A stretch of 64,000 nucleotides of DNA from Mycogone perniciosa (GCA_025331125.1 JAOALB010000041.1:287062-351061), one strand, 5' to 3'; positions 10,621 through 21,944 are shown, counted from the stretch's first letter. Made by a program: numbers and translations. The notes: generated by a model from the letters alone, not told the origin.

Positions 10621-11563
10621 CACTAGGTACTCTCAACGATGCACGGTCTCCACCTTATCCTCTATGTATATACATAGGAGTCTGCGTAACTAACTGGTGG
10701 CATCGTAGTACGGTTTATGCAGCTAGGAACAGCTAGAGCAACTTCTTTCCGAGTTGAGTCCACCTCTTACTGTTTTCTGTTATCCTTCTCTTCTCGTTTT
10801 CTTCTCCAAATGTTAGTATTCCCTGTATGCTTTTATATGCTGAATTGTCTCGTCATAGATGAATATGTGAAACGTGGTGTCGATCGAGCAAAGCCCCTGT
10901 TCCTTTTTTTCTTGTGCACTACTAATGCAGGAAGATTCGGCTTTCTGGATGCTGGTTGCCGGTAATACATCGATGCTTCTAGAAGACACGATGTGTCCGC
11001 TGCTCTCATGCTTGAAAATAATGTTCGCTCAACCCGTGGATGGCGAGGAACGTCCGTTGAGATGACCTAGCCAGCTTTGATGAGCCTGTCCGTCCCTGTC
11101 CAGCGCCATAGACTCGCATGCTGATATTCATATAATAGCGATACAGCGACATAAGCTTCCTCTATATCTGCTGTATATTGCCTGCCAATCGGTCGATGCA
11201 TGTGAGCGAATCAAGATACAAAGATTGGGGTCATGACCTTCCAATTCCTTTGAAACGAAACACAACGTGGTATGTTGAAATACAATAGCAGCAAACAAAA
11301 CGGGATAGTGGCCCAATCTTGATCCGTGCCTAAGGGCCAACCAAATTGGTGACTTGGGTAACATGCTAGATAAAATGGTAAACCTCGGGTGTGTATTTCA
11401 ACACTCATTTGCTCGTCAGCAAGTCCACTCGGATGGCCAACCAGTTACATGTGCCAGGATTATCCTTCAGGGCAATGTGGCCGTTTAGGGACGTCGTATA
11501 GGTAATAGTACCATCTTGCCCTTGCGGAACTCAGAGGTGGCATCCGACCGTCGCAATGGTCAT
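10621..11563. other. Intergenic region downstream of the Inp1-like gene
   Basis: Returns to ordinary base composition. Short open frames at 10717-10965 and 11128-11408 have no recognisable domains or splice continuations. It probably contains the 3' UTR of the Inp1-like gene. Nothing else is supported. Confidence 0.45.
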
Positions 11564-13633
11564 TCAATCCACATCCCATATTTGGCTATCTTGCAAATAA
11601 TCCCAACTTTGCTGTCCGCTCCCGATACCGATCGCAGGATCATCACCGATGCTCATAGTGCTTGAAGCATTACTCAAAGATTCCCATTGAACTGAAATTT
11701 GTTCATGATTGTTATCGAACGCTCGATCTCCCCAACCCCGACTGGTGAGTTTAACTGCAACTTCGATAATGAGACGAATTAGATGGCTCGGTAGGCTGAG
11801 CAATATGTCGGATAGTTTCATAATAATGGCCATGGGGCTCTTCCTAATCGGGTCCAATTCAGAAACCTCGATCTGAGGCGGTTCAGACATCGATGATGTC
11901 ACCAAGACCTTCGACAGTAGCGATGACATAGCATGCTGAACAGATATACTCTCACGAGAATCTTGGTGCCCCATCTCTCGACGTCCTCCAGCCTCTTCGG
12001 TCGATGTGCCTACATCGTCTTCTAAGACAACACATTCCCCATTATCATTTGAGCGGACAGAACAAAGCTCGCGATAATTAGTCATTGTGTTGCCTTCCGC
12101 ATCGCGAGTTAAACGCTGAATGGGGTTGACTTCTTCACGGGAATGAAACCTAATACTGGGCGACTCAGGTCGTGACATGGGGGGTGAGGGAGGAAGTGGC
12201 GTGGCTGGGGAATGCCACAATGAAACGTCATGGAGTGAATACTGGGATTCAATTAGGGAGGCTGCAACTAGCGATGAGGCGACGTCTCGGGGTAAGCTCA
12301 AGGCCGATGCATCTGTCGACGACAGTGGTGGCGTAGTCATGATGGATTCAGGCAACATCATGGCCGAATGTCTCAAGTTCATCTCAGCTACACGCCTGAG
12401 TCGGTTGTCCATCCATGCCGAGAGACGCCATGGGCCCTGATGTAGCATCCAGAATTGTGGTTCAACAGTAGCTACCTCATGAGCGTTTGGCGACGCGACT
12501 AGAAGACCAGTGGTGGAAGAACTGCCGGTTGGGTTGGGTGGCGTTGATTCGGCATCTGGTGTAATCCTGAAGCCTGCTGCTTCATGCGGTGAACGAGATA
12601 CATGAAAGTGACCCTCGGTCGGGATAGAAAAGAGTTTCTCAAATATGTCTCTCAGCATGGCTATTCTCCCCGCAGGCAGCCCTGTCCGGCCCACGAATGA
12701 ACCATAGATGCCAAATGATGCAAAAGTCGTGTCTTCGGCTCTGTCATGGCTTATATAGGACTGGGACTGGCGGGGACTGGCGGCTGCGTTCATGTCTCTG
12801 GTTCCAGCGGAGTCTTCATAAAGTGAGGGGTGCGAATCAGGTATGAGCTCTGATTCCTGCAGCCCGAGCAACACACTGGAGTCAACCATCTCGTTTTCCC
12901 CGGTAGGCGTTGAGTTTTCATGTCTTGATCTTGTGAGGCTACTACCAGATTGTTGTGATACGCCTTGTAGGGACGGGGCTGGAGTCCAAGGCTTCTTTCT
13001 GGCTGGTGTGTCAGGTTGTTCGGGTAATTCGACAGTAAATGGCCGCTGGAAAGGACACTGGGTCTTTTCAAACTGGAGAATATGGTCAAGAACTTCTCCG
13101 AATGACTGGCTCATGCTCTGCTCTTCGGAGTTAGATACCGGGAGTTCTATTCTCCAGTACTGAGGTCGCCGTATTTGTAGAACGAACTTGCTACCCATTT
13201 CGTCTACGCACCAGCACTGACTCTTGGGGAGCATGGGTTGGAGCGCTGAACCACAACTAAGGAACGCAACGGACCCGGGTGCACGATATATTTTAACGGG
13301 GCCTGTGTTGGGTATCAGCCTGCTTTCTTTCTTTATAGAAACTTTTTCCGATGTGCTCTTACCAACAGCTATTGTTCTCTCCAGGTGGGACGACCATGAG
13401 AGAGATCCAGGTTCCTCGTCAAAAGCACAACCGGTACTGCTATCTTGTCTTCTATTCGAGCCTCTTCCCGATGCATTAAATGAGATGATCTTGACATCTG
13501 GGTGGCTGTAAAGCGTCTCAATAGGACTTTCAGAGCTCATGGCATCTTGATTCTGGAACGGCAAGGCAGTTTGGGTAGTCGCGAGTCGCTGGGGAGACGG
13601 AAGCTCCGGTCGGCGAGGTGTGGGCGGATCCAT
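11564..13633 (-). CDS. inp1: Inp1-like inheritance of peroxisomes protein
   Basis: A fungal peroxisome-inheritance (Inp1-type) protein; in budding yeast Inp1 tethers peroxisomes at the mother-cell cortex. The conserved N-terminal block is ETLYSHPDVKIISF, then LERTIAVG, YRAPGSVAFLSCGSALQP, LPKSQCWCVDEMGSKFVLQI and RRPQYWRIELPV, which I recognise from eurotialean Inp1 family members. The middle is long, Ser/Pro-rich and probably disordered; near the C-terminus a hydrophobic stretch (DILLSLPSHLIRLIIEVAVKL) is visible. The frame is open for 689 codons. However, bases 13303-13362 look like a 60-base intron (GTAAGA donor, CTGAT branch, CACAG acceptor) with no stop and length 3n. Removing it restores the family junction ERTIAVG-PVKIYRAPG and gives 669 residues, so the preferred model is complement(11564..13302, 13363..13633). 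The family call rests on memory of relatives. Confidence 0.8.
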   Translation of the reverse strand: MDPPTPRRPELPSPQRLATTQTALPFQNQDAMSSESPIETLYSHPDVKIISFNASGRGSNRRQDSSTGCAFDEEPGSLSWSSHLERTIAVGKSTSEKVSIKKESRLIPNTGPVKIYRAPGSVAFLSCGSALQPMLPKSQCWCVDEMGSKFVLQIRRPQYWRIELPVSNSEEQSMSQSFGEVLDHILQFEKTQCPFQRPFTVELPEQPDTPARKKPWTPAPSLQGVSQQSGSSLTRSRHENSTPTGENEMVDSSVLLGLQESELIPDSHPSLYEDSAGTRDMNAAASPRQSQSYISHDRAEDTTFASFGIYGSFVGRTGLPAGRIAMLRDIFEKLFSIPTEGHFHVSRSPHEAAGFRITPDAESTPPNPTGSSSTTGLLVASPNAHEVATVEPQFWMLHQGPWRLSAWMDNRLRRVAEMNLRHSAMMLPESIMTTPPLSSTDASALSLPRDVASSLVAASLIESQYSLHDVSLWHSPATPLPPSPPMSRPESPSIRFHSREEVNPIQRLTRDAEGNTMTNYRELCSVRSNDNGECVVLEDDVGTSTEEAGGRREMGHQDSRESISVQHAMSSLLSKVLVTSSMSEPPQIEVSELDPIRKSPMAIIMKLSDILLSLPSHLIRLIIEVAVKLTSRGWGDRAFDNNHEQISVQWESLSNASSTMSIGDDPAIGIGSGQQSWDYLQDSQIWDVD
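13303..13362 (-). other. Stop-free intron of length 3n in the Inp1-like gene
   Basis: If retained it adds 20 residues (starting KSTSEKV) in the middle of a conserved block. If spliced, the block is continuous. Donor, branch site and acceptor all fit fungal consensus. Confidence 0.75.
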
Positions 13634-14185
13634 GAATATTTGTCTTGATTAGTTTCTCGAAACACCCAGAACGTTTGAGGCGTGTTGAACATCTGTCATC
13701 GCGACGGACTAGGACAACATCAGACTGCGAACCACTACCTCGGCGAGGATGAGTTGTGGAGCCGCGCTGTTTAGAGAGCGGCGGAGGTCGAAGCTTTGCT
13801 ACTCAGGCTGGTGAAGTCACAACGGAAGAAAGCAAGCCGGGGCAAACGGTGTTGTCATAGTTTGGTAGCAGACCGATCCCACTTCATCACATCCTTAATT
13901 AGTACTACCGCCGGGTACCATGTACTAGCGTAGTACCTCTACCAGTAGTAGGTCGTCTCAGGTAGTGGGTCCCGTCTCGACGTCATTACGACGAGCTGCT
14001 CCAATCTATCTCCACACTTCTTGTTCTATCTGTAAACGGCTCAGCGATTACCTAGTTTTGGGGGATTTAAGTCTTCAGTACTGTCGTCTGGGGTTGAAGA
14101 AGCAAGTGTGTGAAGACACAGATAGCTTAGAGGCTCTTACTGCCCTTATCCCGAGCCGACTACCGAACACAGACGTCAAAGAAGC
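13634..14185. promoter_or_regulatory. Divergent promoter region, Inp1-like and UsgS-like genes
   Basis: A 552-base region between divergent start codons, so it must hold both promoters. I see no clear TATA box or named factor site. The small open frame at 13965-14201 has no support. Confidence 0.4.
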
Positions 14186-15501
14186 ATGTCAGAAGCCGTG
14201 AAACTAGATCATGGTGGAGAGGGGATCAGAGGGGCATTAGACCGCAAAATTAACACAGAAGCCCTGAGGAGGAAGTTGGACGTGTCCCACTTCGATCTCA
14301 ATGCCGTCCTTCGTGGTATGCAGCTCACTGGGGTTGGTGGTAAGTACCGAGAGTACATCTTTCAGAACAAAGCTTAACAGATGACCTTGAACTAATGAAC
14401 TTGAACCAAAGCGCACAGAACCCTCCAGAATCCCGAAATGTTCACCAATGAGCATTATCGCCAAGCTGCCCTTGCTATTATCATTGGACTCGGCATCAGA
14501 CTTGTTGTAGCAATACCTGTAAGCTTCCTAGCTGTTGAGATTCGTGCCATTGAATACCTAATGCGGTTCCAGATATTTGTGGTAAAGGTGATGCTCTCGG
14601 TTTTGTCGTTAGTCTATCCACTTGACACGGTAACGTGGGACGACACCATCTTGGATGGACTCGACTTTGTTGGGGAGTATGTCCTTCAGGTACCTTTCTT
14701 TCTTATGGCCTTGATGCGGCATATTGTTCCCACCCTGGATAACCTGTAGGTCCACAGGAACCCCCCAACCCCAGAATTCACTGGTAGAATGCTGAAAAGC
14801 GTAGCTTCATGCAGTCTTTGCAATGGGTCGACATGACCTACATCCGGAAGCATCAGCACGACAACCCAGAAGACCTCCGCGGCTTGTATTATCCAAACCT
14901 TCGACTGTACCCCTCCATTCACAGGAACGTAAATCCAGGAAGCACAGGGAGCGGTCTTGGTGCGTTTTCAGCTCGTTTCATGCGAAAGGCAGGCATCTCT
15001 TTAGCTATGTTTGGACTGTCATATCTCCCGATTTTTGGAACCTTCGTGCTTCCTGCTGCAAGTTTCTACACCTTTCGCAAAGCGGTTGGCCTCGGACCAG
15101 CATCTATGATTTTTGGAATCGGTGTTTTTTTACCTCGGCAGTTCCTCGTTATTTTCTTGCAGAGTTATTTCTCGTCACGGAGCCTAATGCGGGAGCTGCT
15201 GGAACCTTACTTTACCAGAGTTGCGTTCACTAAAGAGGAGAAGCGCAACTGGTTCCGGAATCGCGAAGGTGTCTTATTTGGGTTTGGGTTGGGATTCTAC
15301 ATCCTTGTTAGAATCCCATTCCTAGGCGTCGTCATTTACGGCATTGCTGAAGCCTCAACAGCCTACCTTATCACCAAAGTGACTGACCCGCCGCCTCACC
15401 CGAGCAACATGAGACATTATGCAGCCAGTCAGCAGGTTTGGAGGAATAAGCACGAGTTTTTGAGTCTGTCCCTGACGAACTTGGACTCTTTACAACATTA
15501 A
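14186..15501 (+). CDS. UsgS-like fungal transmembrane protein
   Basis: A multi-pass membrane protein of the group annotated as UsgS in aspergilli; its molecular function is not established as far as I know. Four exons: 14186-14339, 14412-14518, 14573-14745 and 14805-15501, giving 376 residues. The junctions rebuild family blocks: FDLNAVLRGMQLTGVG-AHRTLQNP, NEHYRQAALAIIIGLGIRL, VTWDDTILDGLDFVGEYVLQ, TLDNL-FMQSLQWVDMTY, YYPNLRLYPSIHRN and EASTAYLITKVTDPPP. Several hydrophobic helices are visible, for example around IRLVVAIP, ISLAMFGLSYLPIFGTFVLP, GPASMIFGIGVFLP and FGFGLGFYILVRIPFLGVVI. Intron 2 (14519-14572, 54 bases, CTAAT branch) is stop-free and of length 3n, so it reads through in the raw frame. 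The N-terminal 40 residues are less certain than the rest. Confidence 0.8.
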
Positions 15502-16225
15502 TCATCATTTGGGACGAGAGGCGTTGGAATTGGAATCTCACCACACCGCCCTGGTTGTCAGACAGCCAGTTGTCTGTCATCAGTTTTGCGGGTTTGCAAA
15601 TCCGGGTTCAAGACGGGGTAGATCAGTGAACTCACCATCTATGGGACCGATTGGGTTCGATGTACTCCGTATATCGAACATTAATCCTCTCGACTAAGTC
15701 TCCTGGAGAGCCCGCCCAGACCATTGCTAATTCATACACCACGTGGAACACAATGAGCCAAGTACGGCATGCTACAAATCCTAGCTCGAAGCAAATGGGC
15801 CGCTATAAGTCGGAACGCTTTGGTATTTGGACACCCTCTGTTGTGAGGGTTCGGTATAATGGAATTGCACTAAGCATCAATGGAGAAGTTAGTACAACAG
15901 TATGGAGGTGTAGTTCACTGAATAGTCCACTGTCTGTGGACACATGCGGCAGAAGCAATGCAACCAACCACTACCCAGTAGTATAGAGTGTCTGAGAAGC
16001 CGCAAAAGACAGTGTGGAAGTGTTGCGTACAGCTGCCGCCGGGTTATGGTCTGGATGATCAGGCTACGGCAACAATGACCGCAGCGTTGATATAACCCCA
16101 TTCGGTTAAGAACGCCGCAGTCTTCTATCCATAGTTGTTATGGTGTCCAGACCAGTCTGGATCATTGTCTTGACGCTTCAAAACCCCACTAAGAGATTTC
16201 TGACCGTGAAATACCCAGGCACTAT
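15502..16225. other. Intergenic region between convergent UsgS-like and OTU1 genes
   Basis: 724 bases between two 3' ends. It contains one TACTCCGTA nonamer at 15663-15671. Short open frames (15651-15986 and others) lack domains and splice context. No RNA gene is visible. Confidence 0.45.
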
Positions 16226-17441
16226 CTAATAGTCTGGGATGACAGAAAATTGTTCGTGGCCAGTGTCAGCATTATGCTGTCTCATTGTCATCTGACCTTG
16301 TCCAATGAATTGACATCCAGGCGCATCACACTTGCGTAGGACATTGTCTTCCTCTGTGTCGTGGATTTCACTCAACTCAACGTGACCTGTCTGCTCAGCA
16401 TGCTTCCTCCCTGCAATTTGACCGCTGCCGATCCAACCACATCCTGACACATCGCACTTGAGGATTAGTCCTTCGGTGTCCGTGTAATAGTGCGCTGCGT
16501 GCAGCTTCTGAACTAGAGCTTCGGTTTTTTGGAGAACCTCATCATCGGCCGTTGGCCAGATTGTGCGGTCCATCTCTGGAGGGAGCAATGCCACGTTGTG
16601 CGGGGTCTCCGAGAAGCTGAATGCCACACGATCATAATGGATGCCCGAAAATACTAGAATGCAGCGGTCTCTCTTCGCCTCACCAAACTTGATCAAACTT
16701 TGAGCCTTGTTTAACCTAATCAGCGGAGAAAACTGGTTGAGGACAGTAGACAACTCACTTGAACATCATATGTACAGATTTCTATGTCAAATATACTGGA
16801 TAGGATACTCAGCTCAATGCCACCGCCCCAGCGATCTGGGTCTTGGATACTGCGACAATAGTCCTTTGAGGGGCTCCCTAAAACCGCCTCTGAATACACA
16901 TCAGGGTGTTGAATAATGTAGTCGGCCATCATGCGCCGAAGCTGCTGAGCTGAAATCTGCTTGGGCAATGCGCCACCAAACGCTGTGAAAAGGCAGCTGT
17001 TGTCACTGGGCATAACACGAAGTACTACCCACAATCAGTAATTATTCCATAGGTCTCCAAAGTACAAAACTTGCACAGTGTGCCCTCGCGTTCAGGCCAA
17101 GGGATAGTAATATCCTCTGGGTTTTCATCGGACTGCGTTACGTGTCGTTGTGAGGGTACATGATGCGACTTGGCCACAGGTCCAGGTGAAGTCTCTGTGG
17201 AGACAGGCCGTCGCTCATCCGGAGCAATGGTCAAGGTCTCTCTGTGCAGACCTAGGGATATGGCAATAGTATCCTTTGGATGGGCGTCGAGGGACTTCAT
17301 GGCCATCGGTGGGCCATACTTTAAAGAGAAGTTAGGGATGCCTGTTTTGGCTCTGACCGCATCAAAGACCATTTGCACAGTAGCATGTTCAGGTAATTCA
17401 ATGGTTCCACTGCCAACAGGACCTTTGAACCTTGCCCTCAT
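16226..17441 (-). CDS. otu1: OTU1/YOD1-type ubiquitin thioesterase (deubiquitinase)
   Basis: A cysteine protease of the OTU family that cleaves polyubiquitin and, in yeast and animals, works with Cdc48/p97. Exons 17441-17075, 17024-16759 and 16705-16226 give 370 residues. Parts in order: an N-terminal ubiquitin-like/UBX-like domain (1 to about 80, from MRARFKGPVGSGTIELPEHA); the OTU domain with PSDNSCLF, putting catalytic Cys at 133 and Asp at 130, and SGIHYDR with His 234; and two C-terminal C2H2-like zinc fingers (CDVSGC...HAEQTGH from about 295, CDAPGC...HNADTGH from about 337), one more than the single finger I recall in yeast Otu1. Intron 1 (17025-17074) uses a GC donor. The upstream in-frame ATG at 17516 is less likely because family members begin at MRARF. 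The gene's promoter abuts the AT-rich block. Confidence 0.94.
17025..17074 (-). other. GC-AG intron in OTU1
   Basis: The junction CTGT/GCAAGT is a strong match to the GC-type donor consensus. A CTGAT branch site and a GGGTAG acceptor follow, for 50 bases in all. Only this donor joins the exons in frame and gives the family sequence EGTLLLRVMPSDN. GT donors nearby fail on frame or add residues not expected in the family. Confidence 0.85.
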
Positions 17442-17580
17442 AGTGATTATGTTATGAATAATAGAGCAGTGTAGGATATCTTGGGAGTGGGATTTTTTAT
17501 ACGGGAGGATATACATTTATCCCAGGGTCAAGAGAAAAGTAAAAAGAAATAACCTATAAAGGGGAAAGGGGCGACAGAAG
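17442..17580 (-). promoter_or_regulatory. OTU1 5' region at the edge of the AT-rich block
   Basis: About 140 bases of normal to purine-rich DNA lie upstream of the OTU1 start codon, ending in a GGGGAAAGGGGCGACAG stretch near 17560. Beyond about 17585 the sequence is almost purely AT. The core promoter must lie here or within the AT-rich DNA. Confidence 0.55.
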
Positions 17581-19873
17581 GGAAAAGATTTATTATATAA
17601 ATTTACAATTAAATTAAAGTATAAATATAATATTAATAAAATATATAATATATAAAAGAGTTAATATATATATAGAATCCTATATAAAGTATATTAATAT
17701 AATTAACTAAAAGTAAGCCTTAATTAATTAAACACCTTTAATTAATATATTATAATTATTTTATTTATATTACCTAAAACTATATCTTTAATGTTCTATA
17801 TAGTTATAGTTTAATTATTTCTTAATTATTACTTTCCGTTAAAGTAGAAATATAGTAAAAAAAAATATTATTTATAAACTTAACTATTAATTTATTATTA
17901 CTTTTAAAAAAAGTCTATTAATAATATAATTTTAAGTATATAATAGTATTTAAATAAATACTTTTAAATATATAACTATGAATTAAGTTTACTTATATTT
18001 CTTTATTTATTGTATTTATTATAAATTAACTATATAAAAGAAGATAAAGTTAAAAGATTTAATAACTATTAATATTACTTTAAATAATATTAATATATAT
18101 ATACATGTTATAGTTAAAGTTACTATATGAAGGGGATATTTTATTATATATATTATTATATATTATTATATTAATTTAAATTATTTATATATATTACTTT
18201 TAATAAAAAGTAAGTTATTATTATTATGAATTAATTAATATAGTTAATTATAAAATAAATAAATATTGTTATATAAGAAATTTAATATTAAAAGAAATAA
18301 AAAAATAAAATATATATATAATTTAAATATAATAAATATATAATAAAATGTTTTTTAATTAATACTTTTATATAAATAATAATAATTTTTAAGATTTTAT
18401 TAATTTTTATTTTAAAATTAAAGTTTAATATGTATTAATGTATTAGTTTTGTAAAGAATAAAAAAATAAATAAAAATTTAAAAACTTTATAATATATTTT
18501 AATTAAAACTATAAAAATTAAATATAATAAAGAATATTTAATTACTGAATATTAATTATATTAAAAATTAATAATATTAAAAAGAATTATAAATAAAAAA
18601 ACTTAAGTATATTTTTAAAATAGCTTTTTTTAATATTTAATATAAAAATATTTATAAACTATTAAAAAAGAAATTTAAAAGTGATATTAATAAAATTTAT
18701 AAAGTTAAAATATAAATTAAAAAAAAACTTTAAATTATAAAATTTGATAATAATTTTAAATTTTTAAATCATTTATTAAAAAGAATTTCAATATAAAATT
18801 CAATAATAAAATAAAATTAAATAAATATTAATAAATACAAAAGATTTAAATTATAAATTAATAATAAATTAATAATATTATATTATTATAAAATTAATAT
18901 ATATATTGGTATATATTAAGGTTACTATATAGGATATCTATTATATATATTATTATATACTCCTACTTTAATTTAAATTCCTTTATTTAGCAGTTAACTT
19001 AGTAAAACTATATTTCTTTATAATTACTTTAATCCTATTAACTAATAGCAATTACTTTAAAATAATTATAGCGCTATATATAATTTCTTTTCTTTTGTAA
19101 TTTAAAAATTATTTTCTATCTTTACTGCGGCTATAAAGTATAAAGTAATAAATAAAGTAACTAAATTTAACTAAAGCTAATAGAATCAGTTAATAATATA
19201 TATTATTTATATTAACCTATTAATATATATATAGTTTTAAATAACTTTATTTATTAATATAAGTATTTATATATATTTATTTTAATTAATTAGTTATATA
19301 TTATTACCTTATTAGTTAATAAAATAAAAAACTATAAAACTCTTTATATAGTAGATAATAAATCAAACTTCTTAAAAAATAAACTTTTATAATTTTTATT
19401 TAATAATAAAGAATTTAAATTAATTAATATTAATAGAAAATTAATACTATTAACCAAACTATACTATATATATTAATTAAATATATATAAATTAAATTTA
19501 ATGTATTATATTAGTAAACCTTTTAAATATTTAATTAATTTAAGAATTCTACTTTATCAATTAATTTTAATTGTTTTATTAATAATATTAAGCCTTTTAA
19601 TTAAAATAAAAGGTTAAAAGTGAAGTTTATAAATAATAGTATTAATTTCCTTTTATTATATTAATATTTATTTCATTAATAATGAATTCTTTATATTTAA
19701 TATATTAAATATAATAAAGATTTAAAGTAAATAAAACCTATAATAAACTTTATAATTTATATAATATTATATAATATTATTTAAAGGACTTTCAATAAAA
19801 TATTTTTTTATTATATTAAATAATATTATTTATATTTAAAAGACATATAATAGATAAGAAATATTACTTATTA

Positions 19874-19957
19874 GTGGGGACTTTATAAACTAACTAAAAG
19901 ACTGTATTTTTTAATCAGCCTATAAAACTCTAGAATACTTATAAAAGCGGAATACCT
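19874..19957 (+). repeat. 84-base dispersed repeat, copy 1
   Basis: Matches 63268-63352 closely: both run from GGGACTTTATAAA through AACTAAAAGACT to TATAAAAGCGGAATACCT. The two copies lie 43 kb apart in the same orientation. It could be a fragment of an LTR with a TATA box; this is not proven. Confidence 0.7.
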
Positions 19958-20262
19958 GATCTGTATGCATTTATTATAAGCATTCAAAGTATATTTCTTT
20001 CATCTTTTTTTAAGTACATTGTATAGTATAAAATAATGTATATAGAAATTAGAAATGCGAATTTTGAATATATTGATTTAATTTACTTAACTACCCTTTA
20101 AAGCGCTGAATTCATTTATCTCTCTTTATATTTTCGTTTATAAAGGCTTATAATTAATAGTAGTTATTACTACTAATAGCTGTAATAATAGCAGCTTTAT
20201 TTCAATACTATTTTTATATTCCTGCTTTTATATAGCTTTTCATATAGGCCTAGTTTAAATTA

Positions 20263-20264
<2 letters not shown>

Positions 20265-20300
<36 letters not shown>
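20265..20300. repeat. (ATT)n microsatellite
   Basis: About 11 uninterrupted ATT units inside the AT-rich block, followed by AGCGCC. Confidence 0.9.
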
Positions 20301-20436
20301 GCGCCTAAAGCTAAGTAGTATTAGAGTATATTTAAACTGTTTTTGCGATTAAATTATATTATATATTGCATTAATTTACGCTATATATAATAGAACATAA
20401 AATTAGTATTGATTATTATAACTGTAATTAATTTCT

Positions 20437-20568
20437 AGTGTTAGAAGGCAAAAAAAAATAAGTATAGACAAATTGATTAAAGTGAGAACTGTAAAGGGCT
20501 CTTTAATTATTGTTTTCTGCTATAAAGTGGTAATAGCGTAACCTATTATTAGGTATATCTGTGCTATT
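20437..20568 (+). repeat. Structured hairpin repeat, copy H1 (RIP-mutated)
   Basis: Shares AGTGTTAGAAGG, GAACTGTAAAGGGCT and AAAGTGGTAATAGCG with copies H2 and H3. The main hairpin is kept through A-T and G-U pairs (GGTAATAG with CTATTATT) despite heavy C-to-T change. Confidence 0.7.
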
Positions 20569-21242
20569 ACTGTATATATACTTTTATCTTTAAAGCTTTA
20601 TTTGCCTTAAAGCCCCTTTTTGTTTAAGATTAGCCTTATAGGTCTGCCTATTGCGCCCCATATCTTTAAGTAAACTTATGTATAGGAAAATCTATGCTTT
20701 TTACTAGGTTTATCCTATATTAAAAATATAATAATATTCTTTTCCTTTAATATAAAAGCTTTTATTAATAACAATGTTCAAAATGCTTAAATACTATAAA
20801 CATTAATTAAAGGAAATATATTTATGAATATAATAAGTTTCTTTATAATTTAATAATTCTATTTTATATTAAAGTTATAAATATTTTTATATTTCTTTAA
20901 ATTATGTTAAACTATCCTTATTTTAACAACATTATTATAAAGACTTTTTAAAGTGCTTATAGAATTTAATAAATTAAAATCAATAAACCTTTTATAAATA
21001 TATATATATATATTTAGTTCTATTAAAATAATGTCTTTTCTTAATGTATAATTATTTTATAATGTATCTTTAATTAAGCGATTGAAAAAGATTTATATAT
21101 AAAATTAAAATATAAAATTATGATAAATGAATAAAATGAAACTATTATTAATATAAACTTTAAATTACTATAAAAATATAAATTATTTAATCATAATAAT
21201 AGACTTATATAATGATATATTTAAAATGACTCCTTTTTATGG

Positions 21243-21672
21243 AAGTATTACTATTTAAACTATATTATTTTACCACTTGAGCTATAGTAGTAACTAATAT
21301 AGCGTTAGCCTTTCCTTTTTCCTAGAATCTTATATTAAATTTTAGTCCAGTGCACTAGAATTTCCAAATATTAATAACTATAACGTCTCTTATAGCTACT
21401 CAGTTAATTCATTGAAATATTGCATTTATATATATTTATATACAATATGTAATCGCAGGCTATTAATTAATCTGCAACTTTACAGAGCTGGCTGTATAGC
21501 TAGAATAACATTTTAAATAGTTAAAGATATAGGTAGTGCTATTAATCCTCCCTGGCCTAAAAAATCTATTATACTGCACTATAATTTAATATAGCTTTCT
21601 GGGAAAAAAGGAAAGCCGGCGCTAACTTAGTTAGAGTATAGGCTACTATAGCCTAAATAGTAATACTTTTAT
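21243..21672. mobile_element. TIR element family IV (about 430 bases)
   Basis: The left part (AAGTATTACTATTTA, GCGTTAGCCTTTCC, then TATATTAAATTTTAGTCCAG) reappears as the reverse complement on the right (21545-21672), giving imperfect inverted arms of about 100 bases. The centre (about 21380-21540) is non-coding and somewhat richer in G+C than its surroundings. It looks like a non-autonomous DNA transposon. Confidence 0.65.
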
Positions 21673-21944
21673 ATTGATTAAAATAATATATTTTAATATA
21701 CTGGGAGCCTATACCTGCATCGAATCCTATAGATTTGAAACGTATAATATCCTATTTATATTATATTAACATAGTTAACTAAAGTCAATTAAAACATTTT
21801 TATAATTATTAAACTTTACCTTTTATAAATCTCTTATTTTATATAAGTAATTTAATTATATGTATTTTACAATATTAATAAACTACGATTATTTTGCTAG
21901 TATATATTGGTTTAAATATTTAATGTAATTAAAGTCTTAATAAA

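Noticed and set aside
10717..11065. Small open frames with hydrophobic stretches.
   Set aside because: No recognisable protein and no consistent splice sites; this is probably intergenic.
17025..17516. OTU1 start at the upstream in-frame ATG (17516).
   Set aside because: The added 25 residues are not seen in the family, whose members start at MRARFKG.
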